From NCBI RefSeq assembly GCF_002262935.1, contig NZ_NPIA01000004.1, positions 186,001-250,000 of the forward strand: a DNA stretch of 64,000 nt, written 5' to 3'. The translations under genes and the position numbers were made by a program. Numbering within the stretch: the stretch's first letter is position 1; each line of letters starts with the position of its first letter. Of the stretch, positions 1 through 9,333 are shown piece after piece. This stretch comes from Lottiidibacillus patelloidae (GTDB lineage Bacteria > Bacillota > Bacilli > Bacillales > SA5d-4). The notes below the pieces were generated by a model. It was not told the origin of the DNA, did not search any database, and saw only the letters and a list, made by a program, of their open reading frames with translations.

Positions 1-1
1 A

Positions 2-1657
2 ATTGTAAGTTCTGTCTTAGGTTTATTAGGCCCATTGTTAATTGGCTCAGCAATCGATAATTATATTGTTCCACAAAAAACAGATGGATTACTTTTCATC
101 CTTTTGCTATTGGCAGGTGTTTATGTTTTTTTCGGTGTATTTGTATTACTGCAAAACTTTGTCATGATTGGCGTTGCCCAAGAGACAATTTATCGAATGC
201 GCCGTGACTTATTTTCGCATTTACAAAAGCTATCTTTACCATTTTTTGATAAAAGGCAACATGGCGAGTTAATGAGCAGGGTAACAAATGATATTGATAA
301 CATTAGCTCGACGTTAAATAGCTCTGTAATACAAATTTTTTCTAGCATTTTGACGTTAATTGGAACAGTTTCAATTATGTTTTGGTTAAGTCCTCTGTTA
401 ACGCTAATTACTATGACTATTGTCCCGTTAATTTTTGTCGGTATAAAATGGATTACACGAAGAACACAATATATCTTTAAACAAACACAAGGCCATCTTG
501 GAGACTTAAATGGGTTTATTGAAGAAAGTATATCTGGACAAAAAGTAATTAAGTCTTTTTCACAAGAAGAGCAAGTGATTACAACGTTTAAAGATAAAAG
601 CAATAACTTAAAGAAAACAGCTTTTTGGGCACAAACATATTCTGGCTTTATTCCAAAAGTAATGAACTTCTTAAATAATATGAGCTTTACCATCATTGCG
701 GCAATTGGGGGATTATTAGCAATAAAAGGTTTTGTGTCAATTGGGACGATGGTTATTTTTACTGAGTATTCACGCCAATTTACAAGGCCAATCAATGATT
801 TAGCAAATCAGTTCAATACGCTCCTTTCCGCAGTAGCAGGGGCAGAGCGAGTATTTGATGTTCTAGATGAAAAGTGTGAGGAAGAAAAAGATGTGGCAAA
901 TGAGATACATGAACTTAAAGGTGAAGTTCACTTTCAAAATGCTTCATTCTCCTATGAAAATGGCGAAAAAACAATAAAAAATGTTAGTTTTCATGTTGCT
1001 GAAGGGGAAACAGTAGCACTTGTTGGCCCAACTGGAGCTGGGAAAACGACAATTATTAACTTACTAGCACGTTTTTATGATTTAGAAAATGGGAAAATAA
1101 CCCTTGATGGTACTAATATTGTGGAATTAAAGCGTGAAAGCCTTCGTCAGCAAATGGGCTTCGTCTTACAAGAGTCATTCTTGTTTGAAGGAACAATCCG
1201 CGAAAATATTCGCTATGGGAAATTCGACGCATCGGATGAGGAGGTAATTTCCGCTGCAAAAGATGCTAATGCACATTCGTTTATTATGAAATTACCTGAC
1301 AAATATGACACGATATTAAAACAAGATGGAAGTGGAATTAGCCAAGGGCAAAAGCAGCTGCTTTCCATTGCGCGGGCAATATTAGCTAATCCGTCACTAC
1401 TTTTGTTGGATGAAGCAACAAGTAGTATTGATACAGTGACGGAAGTAAAGATACAAGAAGCACTAGCTCGATTAATGGAAGGGAGAACAAGCTTTGTCAT
1501 TGCTCATCGCTTAAATACTGTTAGAAATGCCGACCAAATTCTCGTACTAAATAGTGGGGAAGTTATTGAGCAGGGAGCACATGATGTACTAATAAAAAAT
1601 CGTGGTTTTTATGCGGATCTTTATGAAAGTCAATTTAAGAAGGAAAGGTTCGTGTAA
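2..1657 (+). CDS. ABC exporter, fused permease/ATPase (5' end off window)
   Basis: This is a half-transporter of the multidrug/lipid ABC exporter type, with membrane and ATPase domains in one chain. The frame stays open to the left edge without a start, so about 40-50 N-terminal residues of a roughly 600-residue protein are missing. A TTG at 35 is only an internal codon. The membrane domain fills roughly the first 270 visible residues. The ATPase domain shows Walker A GPTGAGKTT, Q-loop LQESFLFEG, signature ISQGQ (a common variant of LSGGQ), Walker B LLLLDEATSSID and H-loop AHRL. It resembles B. subtilis YfiC, which works with a second half-transporter, and such a partner may lie to the left. 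The substrate cannot be told from sequence. Confidence 0.9.
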   Translation: MVSSVLGLLGPLLIGSAIDNYIVPQKTDGLLFILLLLAGVYVFFGVFVLLQNFVMIGVAQETIYRMRRDLFSHLQKLSLPFFDKRQHGELMSRVTNDIDNISSTLNSSVIQIFSSILTLIGTVSIMFWLSPLLTLITMTIVPLIFVGIKWITRRTQYIFKQTQGHLGDLNGFIEESISGQKVIKSFSQEEQVITTFKDKSNNLKKTAFWAQTYSGFIPKVMNFLNNMSFTIIAAIGGLLAIKGFVSIGTMVIFTEYSRQFTRPINDLANQFNTLLSAVAGAERVFDVLDEKCEEEKDVANEIHELKGEVHFQNASFSYENGEKTIKNVSFHVAEGETVALVGPTGAGKTTIINLLARFYDLENGKITLDGTNIVELKRESLRQQMGFVLQESFLFEGTIRENIRYGKFDASDEEVISAAKDANAHSFIMKLPDKYDTILKQDGSGISQGQKQLLSIARAILANPSLLLLDEATSSIDTVTEVKIQEALARLMEGRTSFVIAHRLNTVRNADQILVLNSGEVIEQGAHDVLIKNRGFYADLYESQFKKERFV

Positions 1658-1706
1658 CAAAAGTGGTCATGGGTTGGAAGCAATAACATGAATATTACTT
1701 AAACAA

Positions 1707-1788
1707 AATAAGAGGTTAGGACAAAACAAGAAGCCTGGCACCTCACGCTACAATGAGGAGCCAGGCACTTGTGTCCCAGCCTCTTATT
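1707..1788. terminator. Long two-part hairpin between convergent genes
   Basis: The outer arms at 1707-1722 and 1773-1788 pair over 16 bp with two G-U pairs. The inner arms at 1733-1745 and 1754-1766 pair over 13 bp with one mismatch. A T-rich tract follows on the plus strand, and an A-rich tract precedes it. It sits between the convergent ABC exporter and DEAD-box helicase genes, so it can end both transcripts. The inner core GCCTGGCACCTCA looks like a dispersed Bacillaceae hairpin repeat. Confidence 0.7.
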
Positions 1789-1814
1789 TTTAATACTATC
1801 CGAAAAATTTAGAA

Positions 1815-3041
1815 TTAACGTCTGCCGCGACCACTTTGCTCACGGCGGCTTTTCCCGTCAAACTTTGGTTTGTTACGTTGCTTTTTATCGCTAATTTTTT
1901 CCTTGCCATGCGTATTGTCTTTCGGTAGTAAACTTTGATCGATTTCTCGCTTTTCCAACTCCATTTCAATACCTTCTTCGATAAGTGTCATATAATGACG
2001 GTCTTTATCTGTGAGAAATGTAATTGCTAAACCATGGTCACCAGCTCTACCCGTTCGGCCAATTCGGTGGATGTAGCTTTCGGCATCTTCAGGAATGTCA
2101 TAGTTAAAGACATGCGTTACCCCTTCAACATCAAGTCCGCGAGCGGCAACATCGGTTGCAATTAAATATTGTAGATCGGCTTTACGGAAACGCTTCATCA
2201 CTTGTTCACGTTTCGCTTGCGATAAATCACCGTGTAAGACGTCACAATTATAGCCAGCCGCTTTTAAAGCATCATTTAGCTTGATTGCTCTTACAATTGT
2301 TCGGCAAAAGATAACTGCTAGAAATGGATTATGTTGTTCAAGGATATGAACAAGACTTCTTTGTTTAGCTCGATCAGTCGTCTCATAGACATATTGTTCA
2401 ATATCTTTCAAAGTAATGTTTTCTGTTTTCATTTTTATAACTACAGGATTTGTTAAATATCGTTTAGCAAGTGACTGTACTTGTTGCGAAAGAGTTGCAG
2501 AGAATAACATTGTTTGTCGATTTGGTCCTGTTTCAGCAAGAATGTTTTCAACATCAGGTAAAAAACCGATGTGTAGCATTTGGTCAGCTTCATCTAATAC
2601 GAACATAGAAACTTGTTTTAATTGAAGCGTACCTCGTCTTAAATGATCGAGCATTCTCCCTGGTGTAGCTACGACGATATGCACGCCTCCGCTTAGCTTC
2701 TTTATTTGTCTTTCGACATCTTGACCGCCATAGATAGCAAGAACATTAATATCGTCATCTTTTATCTTTTTTAACTCGGCTGTAATTTGGATTGCAAGCT
2801 CTCTTGTAGGAGTAACGATTACTGCTTGGACAAAGCTTTCTTCTACATTTATTTTCTCAACGATTGGAAGCAAAAAAGCTAATGTTTTTCCAGTACCCGT
2901 TTGTGATTGTGCAATAACATCTTTTCCTTCTAGGATTAAGGGAATAGTTTGTTCTTGAATCGGTGTAGGTGTCACAAAGCCATTGCTTTTCATTTTATTA
3001 GTTAGTTTTTCATTAATACCTAAATGTTTAAATGTTGTCAT
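1815..3041 (-). CDS. DEAD-box ATP-dependent RNA helicase
   Basis: This is an RNA helicase of the CshA/CshB class, 408 residues, likely acting in mRNA turnover or ribosome assembly. The motifs run in order: Q motif (PTPIQEQ), Walker [28 protein letters not shown], then the second RecA domain with ARGLD and HRIGRTGR. The C-terminal tail of about 45 residues is basic and ends [11 protein letters not shown], as in RNA-binding extensions. The ATG start at 3041 has an AAGGA site 8 nt upstream. It is transcribed alone and convergently with the ABC exporter. The exact subfamily is not settled, so no symbol is given. Confidence 0.92.
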   Translation of the reverse strand: MTTFKHLGINEKLTNKMKSNGFVTPTPIQEQTIPLILEGKDVIAQSQTGTGKTLAFLLPIVEKINVEESFVQAVIVTPTRELAIQITAELKKIKDDDINVLAIYGGQDVERQIKKLSGGVHIVVATPGRMLDHLRRGTLQLKQVSMFVLDEADQMLHIGFLPDVENILAETGPNRQTMLFSATLSQQVQSLAKRYLTNPVVIKMKTENITLKDIEQYVYETTDRAKQRSLVHILEQHNPFLAVIFCRTIVRAIKLNDALKAAGYNCDVLHGDLSQAKREQVMKRFRKADLQYLIATDVAARGLDVEGVTHVFNYDIPEDAESYIHRIGRTGRAGDHGLAITFLTDKDRHYMTLIEEGIEMELEKREIDQSLLPKDNTHGKEKISDKKQRNKPKFDGKSRREQSGRGRR

Positions 3042-3100
3042 GATGGTCCTTCTTTCTATACTTTCATTTCATTCATTATACATGATGAACGTACACAATA

Positions 3101-3131
3101 AAAAAAGCTCAACCAGAAGATACGGTTAAGC
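3101..3131 (-). terminator. Intrinsic terminator of the histidine kinase gene
   Basis: Read on the minus strand, GCTTAACC (3131-3124) pairs with GGTTGAGC (3114-3107), with one G-U pair and a 9-nt loop. A run of T follows at once. It lies 7 bp beyond the stop codon of the kinase gene. Confidence 0.8.
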
Positions 3132-3137
3132 AATTGA

Positions 3138-4343
3138 TTATACACTAGGGAAGGTCACTTTGACTAATGTCCCTACGCCTTTTTCACTATGAAAAGAAAT
3201 TGTTCCATTATATTTTTTGATGATGTTAAAACAAATCATTAAACCAAGACCGGTTCCTTTACTTTTCAAAGAGTAAAATGGCGTGCCTAGCGCTTTTAAT
3301 TCTGATTTAGTCATACCTTCACCTGTGTCTTTTATAACAATTTTTATATTCTTATGTTGCTTGCGAACTCTTATTTTTATTGTATCGCCCTGGTTTGAAG
3401 CTTCAATTGCATTCTTTAATAAGTTAATAAATACTTGCTTGAATTCAATTAAAGTACTTGAAATATAAAAATCATCATCAATATCCAATACTATCTCTAC
3501 CGTATCCATTAGTGCGTATGAGTTTAATAAATCAATGACATTTAATAAAGCAGATTTCACATTCAGCAATTCTTTTTCAGCTTCACTCGGTTTAGCTAAT
3601 GATAAAAAATCTGATATAACTGTTTCCGCTGTTTCAAGTTCGTTTAACATTAACGGGAAATGTTCTTTTTTCTTATCGGCAAACTCATCACCTTCATTAT
3701 GAAGATGTAGTAGTCCTTTTACTACGGTAATCGGATTTCTTATTTCATGGGCTACTGCCGCAGCGAGTTCTCCGGTTGTTTTTAGACGCTCAGCTTGCTG
3801 CATTTGTTGATAGTACATTTTTTGTTGCTCAATTCTATTTTGCGAAAAGTAAAAGATAAAATAAAGCATTGATTGGCTTCCGAGAAAGTTGAAAATGGCC
3901 CCAATGATGTCATCATAAATGTATGGATATAGCGTTCCTTTATCGGTTACATATATGTAAGCAAGTAATAAGTGAAACAATACGATGTTGAACCCTAATA
4001 ACCAATAAAACAATCCACGATGGTAGAATAAGATAGCAAGACCTGGAATTAAGCAGATAAAAATAAATGTTGTAAAAGTTTCGGGATAAAAAATAAAAAG
4101 CATATAAAAATAGAAAGATGAAAAAGAAACTAATGAAATTCGAACTAGTCTTGTTTCATACTTCGGGAAAATAACGAGCAAAACAGCAATTGCAAAAATA
4201 ACAATAGTATGAAGAATATAAGGAAAACTTATTGTTTCTATACGTGTTGACGCAAGTATCCACCCAAGGAAAACTAAGGTTATAACAATACTAATTACAA
4301 AGTAATAACTTTTTAATTTTGGTACTTGATTAAAGTCTCTCAT
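3138..4343 (-). CDS. Membrane sensor histidine kinase, sporulation-kinase (KinB-like) type
   Basis: This is an orphan sensor kinase with no response regulator beside it. About six hydrophobic helices occupy the first ~180 residues with little extracytoplasmic loop. They are followed by a HisKA domain with the phospho-accepting His in VAHEIRNPITVVKG and a HATPase domain (N box LLKNAIEAS, G boxes DTGEGM and GTGLGLMIC). The six-helix architecture and HEIRNPIT motif resemble KinB and other kinases feeding the Spo0 phosphorelay. That role is inference. The ATG at 4343 is chosen over the in-frame TTG at 4382 because AAAGGA lies 7 nt upstream of the ATG and nothing suitable precedes the TTG. Confidence 0.88.
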   Translation of the reverse strand: MRDFNQVPKLKSYYFVISIVITLVFLGWILASTRIETISFPYILHTIVIFAIAVLLVIFPKYETRLVRISLVSFSSFYFYMLFIFYPETFTTFIFICLIPGLAILFYHRGLFYWLLGFNIVLFHLLLAYIYVTDKGTLYPYIYDDIIGAIFNFLGSQSMLYFIFYFSQNRIEQQKMYYQQMQQAERLKTTGELAAAVAHEIRNPITVVKGLLHLHNEGDEFADKKKEHFPLMLNELETAETVISDFLSLAKPSEAEKELLNVKSALLNVIDLLNSYALMDTVEIVLDIDDDFYISSTLIEFKQVFINLLKNAIEASNQGDTIKIRVRKQHKNIKIVIKDTGEGMTKSELKALGTPFYSLKSKGTGLGLMICFNIIKKYNGTISFHSEKGVGTLVKVTFPSV

Positions 4344-4469
4344 ATTAAAATCCTTTAGTAGTCTTTTTTGTTTTTGGTGCAATTCGATATATTATTAATG
4401 ATAAATTGTATTTTACAGTAAGTCTAGACAAGATTTAGGAAATTAAGAGAGGAAATAATTTGCTATAAA

Positions 4470-4478
4470 TGGTATAAT
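4470..4478 (+). promoter_or_regulatory. Extended -10 promoter of the GGDEF operon
   Basis: TGG followed by TATAAT (4473-4478) forms an extended -10 element about 35 bp before the GTG start of the GGDEF gene. No good -35 hexamer is visible 17 bp upstream, which fits an extended -10 promoter. Confidence 0.45.
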
Positions 4479-4513
4479 TAGAAAGTATTTTGTAACTTTG
4501 AAGGGTGATAATT

Positions 4514-6385
4514 GTGGATAAAAGTCAAATAATGCGTTTTTTTATAGTTGTTATAAGTATCGCAGTGGCTATCCTCTTTATATTTTCGCACCTTTCAAAT
4601 GAGGAAAGAAAAATTCCGAAAGCAAAACTTGGTGTCCTAGACTTAGCCGAATGGTCATTTGCAGAAGATGGTCCAATTAATTTATACGGCGAGTGGAGCT
4701 TTTATTGGAAACAACACGTAAACCCTAATACAATAAATTCCCACATTGACAGCGCAAACTACATAGAAGTACCGAGCCAATGGTCGGCGCAAGAAATGCA
4801 TGAATCGAAAGGGTATGCAACGTATCAGCTTATTGTTGAAAGTATACCCCAGTCTACTCGCTACGGTCTGAAAATTTACAATATTCCTTCTTCTTTCGAG
4901 GTATATATAAATGGAAATAAAGTAGGGGGAAATGGGGAAGTTGGCAGAAATAAATATGATGAAAAGCCAGCTTATGGACCTAAATATTTCTTTTTTCAGC
5001 TAGATAGCTATGATTCAGCTGAGATTGTGATACATACTTCAAATTTCCATTACCGTTCAGGTGGTATAAGAGGTGTAGTCCAATTTGGAACAACTGATCA
5101 ATTATTAGCTTTGAAAGAAGATCGCTTAAGTTTTCAACTAATTATGATTGGTGGTTTATTTTTGCTCGGATTATATCATTTAAGTATCTTTATTTATCGG
5201 AGAAAAGAGATTACCTCGTTATTTTTTGGATTCTTTTGTTTATGTATGGCATTAAGAGCTTTACTAGTTGGAGAAGCATACTTTGTTAAAGTTTTTCCTA
5301 ATGTTCCATATGTCTTACATATAAAAATAATATATTTATCTTTATATGCAGCAGTACCTTTACTGATTTGGTTTTTTTATTACTTGATTAAAGGGTATGT
5401 ATCTTTACTTTATACTCACATTCTATCTACTATTTCATTATTCTTTTGCCTTATTGTTGTCTTTATGCCAATTGAAATATTTACAAGAAGCATAAAATTC
5501 TTTTATTTTTTTATTTTGCTTATCATTGTTTATTATTTATATCAAATTATCAAGGCTGTAGCGAAAGGAAAACCTGGGTTTGTTTTTCTTTCTTTAAGCG
5601 CTGTTTTCCTTTCATATGCTACTGTGCGAGATATCATCTATTATCGAAAAGAAATACAAGATGTTGAGTTAACATCATTAGGAATTTTTATTTTCGTCAT
5701 TGGTTTAGCTTTCGTAACTTCTGGACGTTTGGCACAAACTTTTACTACTATTGAACAAGCACAAATTCAGTTGCAACAAGGAAAAGAACAGCTAGAAAAA
5801 AAGGTGGAAGAAAGAACTAAGGAATTAAGGATTGCTAATCAACAGCTAGAAAAATTATCGTTCGTCGATGGCTTAACAAATATTCCAAATAGACGATTTT
5901 TTGATAATACGCTTGAAAAGAAGTGGCGCGAAGCTGATAGTTCCAATAAAGCTTTATCACTTTTAATGGTTGATATCGATAACTTTAAACAAATAAATGA
6001 TACATATGGTCACTTATTTGGAGATGAATGCTTAAAGAAAATAGCGAAATTACTTGAAACGGAAACGGATGCTATTGGTAAATTTATAGCACGATATGGC
6101 GGAGAAGAATTCGCAATAATATTAGATGATTTTACAGATAGTGAAGCTGAGCGTTTTGCTAAGCGATGTTTAAAGGTCGTTCAAAATGTAAATATATCAA
6201 ATATAGACAATTTCACTTTAACAATTAGTATCGGTGTGGCTACCTTAATTCCACACAAAGGAAATAAAAAAGAGTTAATTGCAATGGCCGATGAAGCATT
6301 ATACAGTGCTAAACATTTAGGTAAAAATCGTCTAGTCGTGTTCGGTAACGACCAATTACTTCAAAGAAAAGGAGATGATCAATAA
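4514..6385 (+). CDS. Membrane diguanylate cyclase with 7TMR-DISM-type sensor
   Basis: It makes cyclic-di-GMP from GTP. After an N-terminal membrane anchor there is an extracytoplasmic jelly-roll-like domain (about residues 30-200, including LYGEWSFYW), seven hydrophobic helices (about 205-405), a coiled coil and a GGDEF domain. The active-site loop is RYGGEEF, with DGLTNIPNRR at the domain start, so it should be active. The product-inhibition I-site (RxxD nine residues before GGEEF) is absent. The GTG at 4514 is preferred because AAGGGTGAT lies just upstream; an in-frame GTG at 4505 sits inside that site. It overlaps the next gene by one base. Confidence 0.88.
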   Translation: MDKSQIMRFFIVVISIAVAILFIFSHLSNEERKIPKAKLGVLDLAEWSFAEDGPINLYGEWSFYWKQHVNPNTINSHIDSANYIEVPSQWSAQEMHESKGYATYQLIVESIPQSTRYGLKIYNIPSSFEVYINGNKVGGNGEVGRNKYDEKPAYGPKYFFFQLDSYDSAEIVIHTSNFHYRSGGIRGVVQFGTTDQLLALKEDRLSFQLIMIGGLFLLGLYHLSIFIYRRKEITSLFFGFFCLCMALRALLVGEAYFVKVFPNVPYVLHIKIIYLSLYAAVPLLIWFFYYLIKGYVSLLYTHILSTISLFFCLIVVFMPIEIFTRSIKFFYFFILLIIVYYLYQIIKAVAKGKPGFVFLSLSAVFLSYATVRDIIYYRKEIQDVELTSLGIFIFVIGLAFVTSGRLAQTFTTIEQAQIQLQQGKEQLEKKVEERTKELRIANQQLEKLSFVDGLTNIPNRRFFDNTLEKKWREADSSNKALSLLMVDIDNFKQINDTYGHLFGDECLKKIAKLLETETDAIGKFIARYGGEEFAIILDDFTDSEAERFAKRCLKVVQNVNISNIDNFTLTISIGVATLIPHKGNKKELIAMADEALYSAKHLGKNRLVVFGNDQLLQRKGDDQ

Positions 6386-8382
6386 TGAATGATATGACAT
6401 ATATATTAATTGCAGTATTATTAATCTTTTTCTTTTTTTGTATCATCTTCTTTTTAGAGAAATTATTTTATCAGCAAAATAAAGAAAAGCTTTACCGTTT
6501 TTCTACTGCTGTTTTAGCAACCTGTATATTGTGGTTTATTTATATATCCATACTATCAAGTATAAATATTGCGCAATGGGAAGATTTCTTAAGCTATAAG
6601 ATGCTTTTATACTTTGTTGGCTCTTGTATGGTTTTATATATAACAATAGAGAAAGTCGGCAAAATTGAAAGAGATATGAATACGATAAAACTATTAAAGT
6701 TAAGTTTATTTATGAGTGTAACGTTTTTAGGAATAAGTTACTTACCTTTAATCGATATCCTTCAAATTGAAGAACACTTAGGTCTTTCCATTGCCTTTGC
6801 ACTTGTACTCATGGTGACGACTATTTTCTTAGTTATGCGAGTCATTCAACAAATGAAAATAGACATGGTTATTAATAAAAGAAAACTACCATTAATTTTT
6901 CAATTATTTATTGCTTTATTAAGTGGATTAGCTATTATCGGTTGGTATTATACCTTTTTATATTTATTTGTAGAATTTAATAGTAGTTTCTTTATCGTTG
7001 CTGAATTTATTTCTATCTTTTTATTAATAGCAACAACAATTATATATGCCGAAGATCAGTACAAATTTAAAGAAGAACAATTGAAAAGAAATAATAAGAG
7101 ATTATCATATTTGGCATATCATGATCAGATGACTAATCTTCCAAACCGTGTAAAAATAAACGAAATTATTGCTAGTTTAATAGAAAAAAATGAAAAATTT
7201 GCACTGCTGTTCATTGATTTAGATGACTTTAAATTTGTTAATGATTTATTAAGTCATAAAGTTGGAGACATCTTATTAGTGAGAATAACACAAAGGCTTA
7301 AGAGTCTAGCTAGTGAGAAGGATAGTGTCGGTAGAATTGGTGGAGACGAATTTGTTTTAATTAAACGTGATTATAAAAGTAGAGAAGAGTTAGAACAATT
7401 TATCAATGACGTACAAAATTATGTAACTAAAACGGTAACAATCGATAACTACCCAATCAATATTACGCCAAGTATCGGAATTGTAGAATATCCTGATAAT
7501 GGAGAGAAGGTAAGTGATCTATTAAAAAGTGGAGATATTGCCTTACTTCAAGCGAAGTCAAAAGGCCGAAATGCAAAACATTATTTCTCCAATACAAAGG
7601 ATCAAAAGACGATCGACCTAATTAGTTTAAGAGAAGACTTAAAACTTGCACTAGAACGCAATCAACTTGAAGTTTACTACCAACCGCAAATAGATTTAAA
7701 GAAAGATAAAGTAAAAGGGTTTGAGGCGTTGCTACGTTGGCATCATCCGAAAAAAGGGATTGTCTCACCAGCTACATTTATTCCAATTGCTGAGGAGACT
7801 GGTATTATTGCCCCAATTGGAGAATGGGTATTACGGGAAGCGTGCAAGCAAGTAGCAAAATGGAATAAAGAATATAACATGGAATATCGAATATCAGTAA
7901 ACTTGTCATTAAAACAACTTTATAAAAGTGATTTTGTCGCGGTTGTCGAAGAAATACTAAAAGAAACACAGCTACCTCATTCATTATTAGAGCTTGAAAT
8001 TACTGAAAGTGTAGCGATGGCAGACGTCAATAGAACAAAATTAATTTTTAAAAGATTTCATGAAATTGGTGTGCGACTAAGTTTAGATGATTTTGGAACG
8101 GGATATAGCTCATTAAGTTTTATTCAACAATTTAAAATCTCACGAATTAAAATTGATAAGTCATTCTTAAAAGAAATTACAGTTGACAGTGATGATTATA
8201 AAATTGTTTCCGGAATTTTATCAATGGCACTTCAATTAAACTTATTAGTTACAGCTGAGGGAATTGAAACTATTGAACAACTAGATTATATTCGTGAAAA
8301 TAACTGTCATGAAGCACAAGGTTTCTACTTTAGTAAGCCAATGCCGCCAGCAGAAATTGAAAAAAAAATAATGAATATATAG
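6385..8382 (+). CDS. Membrane GGDEF-EAL protein (cyclic-di-GMP metabolism)
   Basis: This 665-residue protein has about seven N-terminal helices (5-220), then GGDEF (RIGGDEF intact) and EAL domains. The EAL domain keeps the metal and catalytic signatures EALLRW, SVNLS, EITES, LDDFGTGYSSL, KIDKSF, AEGIE and EAQGFYF, so phosphodiesterase activity is expected. The cyclase loop also looks intact, though the I-site arginine is replaced. The ATG overlaps the upstream stop (TAATG) and is preceded by AAAGGAG, so the two genes are translationally coupled. They probably set a local cyclic-di-GMP level in opposite directions. Confidence 0.9.
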   Translation: MNDMTYILIAVLLIFFFFCIIFFLEKLFYQQNKEKLYRFSTAVLATCILWFIYISILSSINIAQWEDFLSYKMLLYFVGSCMVLYITIEKVGKIERDMNTIKLLKLSLFMSVTFLGISYLPLIDILQIEEHLGLSIAFALVLMVTTIFLVMRVIQQMKIDMVINKRKLPLIFQLFIALLSGLAIIGWYYTFLYLFVEFNSSFFIVAEFISIFLLIATTIIYAEDQYKFKEEQLKRNNKRLSYLAYHDQMTNLPNRVKINEIIASLIEKNEKFALLFIDLDDFKFVNDLLSHKVGDILLVRITQRLKSLASEKDSVGRIGGDEFVLIKRDYKSREELEQFINDVQNYVTKTVTIDNYPINITPSIGIVEYPDNGEKVSDLLKSGDIALLQAKSKGRNAKHYFSNTKDQKTIDLISLREDLKLALERNQLEVYYQPQIDLKKDKVKGFEALLRWHHPKKGIVSPATFIPIAEETGIIAPIGEWVLREACKQVAKWNKEYNMEYRISVNLSLKQLYKSDFVAVVEEILKETQLPHSLLELEITESVAMADVNRTKLIFKRFHEIGVRLSLDDFGTGYSSLSFIQQFKISRIKIDKSFLKEITVDSDDYKIVSGILSMALQLNLLVTAEGIETIEQLDYIRENNCHEAQGFYFSKPMPPAEIEKKIMNI

Positions 8383-8390
8383 CGAATATA

Positions 8391-8430
8391 TGCTCCACAT
8401 CATCAATGAGATGTGGAGTATCTTTATTTT
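8391..8430 (+). terminator. Intrinsic terminator of the cyclic-di-GMP operon
   Basis: CTCCACATC (8393-8401) pairs with GATGTGGAG (8410-8418) over 9 bp with an 8-nt loop. A T-rich tail follows, 10 bp past the stop codon. Confidence 0.85.
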
Positions 8431-8481
8431 TCTTTTGCTCGCTTAATCAGAAAAGTTAAAGATGTTGCACGAGTTGAATAA

Positions 8482-8589
8482 GCACTCAAACTTATTTTCA
8501 ATTTCATTTATTTTGCTATTGGTTTGAAGTTAGTAGGTTTAAAAGGTGAATGGTTCGATGCAAATCCGGCCTTAAGCAATATTATCTGA
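8482..8589 (+). pseudogene. Possible coding remnant, membrane-protein C-terminus
   Basis: An open stretch without a start codon ends at TGA 8587-8589. It reads ALKLIFNFIYFAIGLKLVGL followed by a short hydrophilic tail. It looks like the last helix of a membrane protein and has no ribosome binding site. It lies in the roughly 210-bp space between the cyclic-di-GMP operon and ykkD. The rest of that space shows only the terminator. It may be chance. Confidence 0.2.
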
Positions 8590-8592
8590 CAT

Positions 8593-8907
8593 TTATGAGA
8601 CGAGTTTTAGACCTATTGCAGCAAATAAAACCATAGCTATGAAAACTAGTCTTTTCCAGTCTTTTGATTCGCCATATAAAAGCATTCCTAATATAGTACC
8701 GCCAGACGCACCAATTCCTGTCCAAATTGAATAAGCTGTTCCCATAGGTAATGATTTCATTGCATAAGCAAGAAATAGAAAGCTTGCTCCAAAACCGAGA
8801 ATTAATAGAACTAATGATAGCCAATTACGGTCCTTGTGCAATTTATTTATCATAACAACACCAAACACTTCACATAAACCCGCAAAGATTAAAGAAATCC
8901 ATGCCAT
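8593..8907 (-). CDS. ykkD: Small multidrug resistance transporter subunit YkkD
   Basis: This is the second subunit of a paired SMR efflux pump, 104 residues with four transmembrane helices. The glutamate of helix 1 is in AGLCEVFG, and the helix 3 signature is PMGTAYSIWTGIGASGG. The sequence closely follows B. subtilis YkkD (105 residues). YkkCD pairs have been described as drug exporters and as guanidinium exporters. Its ATG overlaps the ykkC stop by one base (TAATG), so the two subunits are made together. Confidence 0.93.
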   Translation of the reverse strand: MAWISLIFAGLCEVFGVVMINKLHKDRNWLSLVLLILGFGASFLFLAYAMKSLPMGTAYSIWTGIGASGGTILGMLLYGESKDWKRLVFIAMVLFAAIGLKLVS

Positions 8908-9248
8908 TAGGATTCAAACCCCTTTTGAACATTACCTTTTGTAACTATTTTCAAGCCAACTACGCCTGTTAATAAAAGTAAAATCAAGAGTGCCTTTTCC
9001 ACTTTAAATGGCTCGCCAAAGAATAGAGTTTCAGAAAGGACAGTTCCTGCTGTACCTAATCCAACAAAAATTGCATATACAGTTCCCACAGGGAGTTTCC
9101 GTCCTGCCATAATCATTACATAAAAGCTGATAATAATAGAAATAACTGTTCCAGTCCAAGACCAAAAGTCATCAGAATGTTTTAAGCCAATAACCCACAA
9201 AACTTCAAAGAAAGCAGCAACAAATACTTTAATCCAGTTTATATTCAT
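8907..9248 (-). CDS. ykkC: Small multidrug resistance transporter subunit YkkC
   Basis: This is the first subunit of the YkkC/YkkD SMR pair, 113 residues with four helices. The helix 1 signature FFEVLWVIGLKHSDDF and helix 3 PVGTVYAIFVGLGTAGTVL match B. subtilis YkkC almost residue for residue. The N-terminal Glu is the shared proton/substrate site of the family. The start has GGAGGTG 7-8 nt upstream. In many bacilli the pair is controlled by a guanidine-I riboswitch; only a fragment resembling its 3' part is visible here (see 9316-9333). Confidence 0.93.
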   Translation of the reverse strand: MNINWIKVFVAAFFEVLWVIGLKHSDDFWSWTGTVISIIISFYVMIMAGRKLPVGTVYAIFVGLGTAGTVLSETLFFGEPFKVEKALLILLLLTGVVGLKIVTKGNVQKGFES

Positions 9249-9315
9249 TTAAGCAACACCTCCAAAATTATTGTTAACAAAAACAAAATGCCTAAAAGTA
9301 AACTGTTAAACAGCT

Positions 9316-9333
9316 TCTCCCAGGCTTTTAACC
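9316..9333 (-). promoter_or_regulatory. Fragment resembling the 3' end of a guanidine-I (ykkC) riboswitch
   Basis: On the minus strand the ykkC leader contains GGTTAAAAGCCTGGGAGA. The conserved 3' part of the ykkC/guanidine-I RNA has the pattern GGGA-AAAAGCCCGGGAGA, and here AGG/CCT would replace GGG/CCC as a paired change. The conserved 5' blocks (CTAGGGTTCCG and GTCCGAGAG) were not found in the about 100 bases upstream, so the element is incomplete, strongly diverged or coincidental. Confidence 0.28.

Noticed and set aside
190-795. Open frame on the minus strand inside the ABC exporter gene
   Set aside because: It is the complement of a strongly supported coding region, lacks a ribosome site and shows no protein pattern.
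8550-8575. GGTTCGATGCAAATCC, resembling the T-arm of a tRNA
   Set aside because: No acceptor, D- or anticodon arm can be drawn around it; the position also falls in the possible coding remnant.
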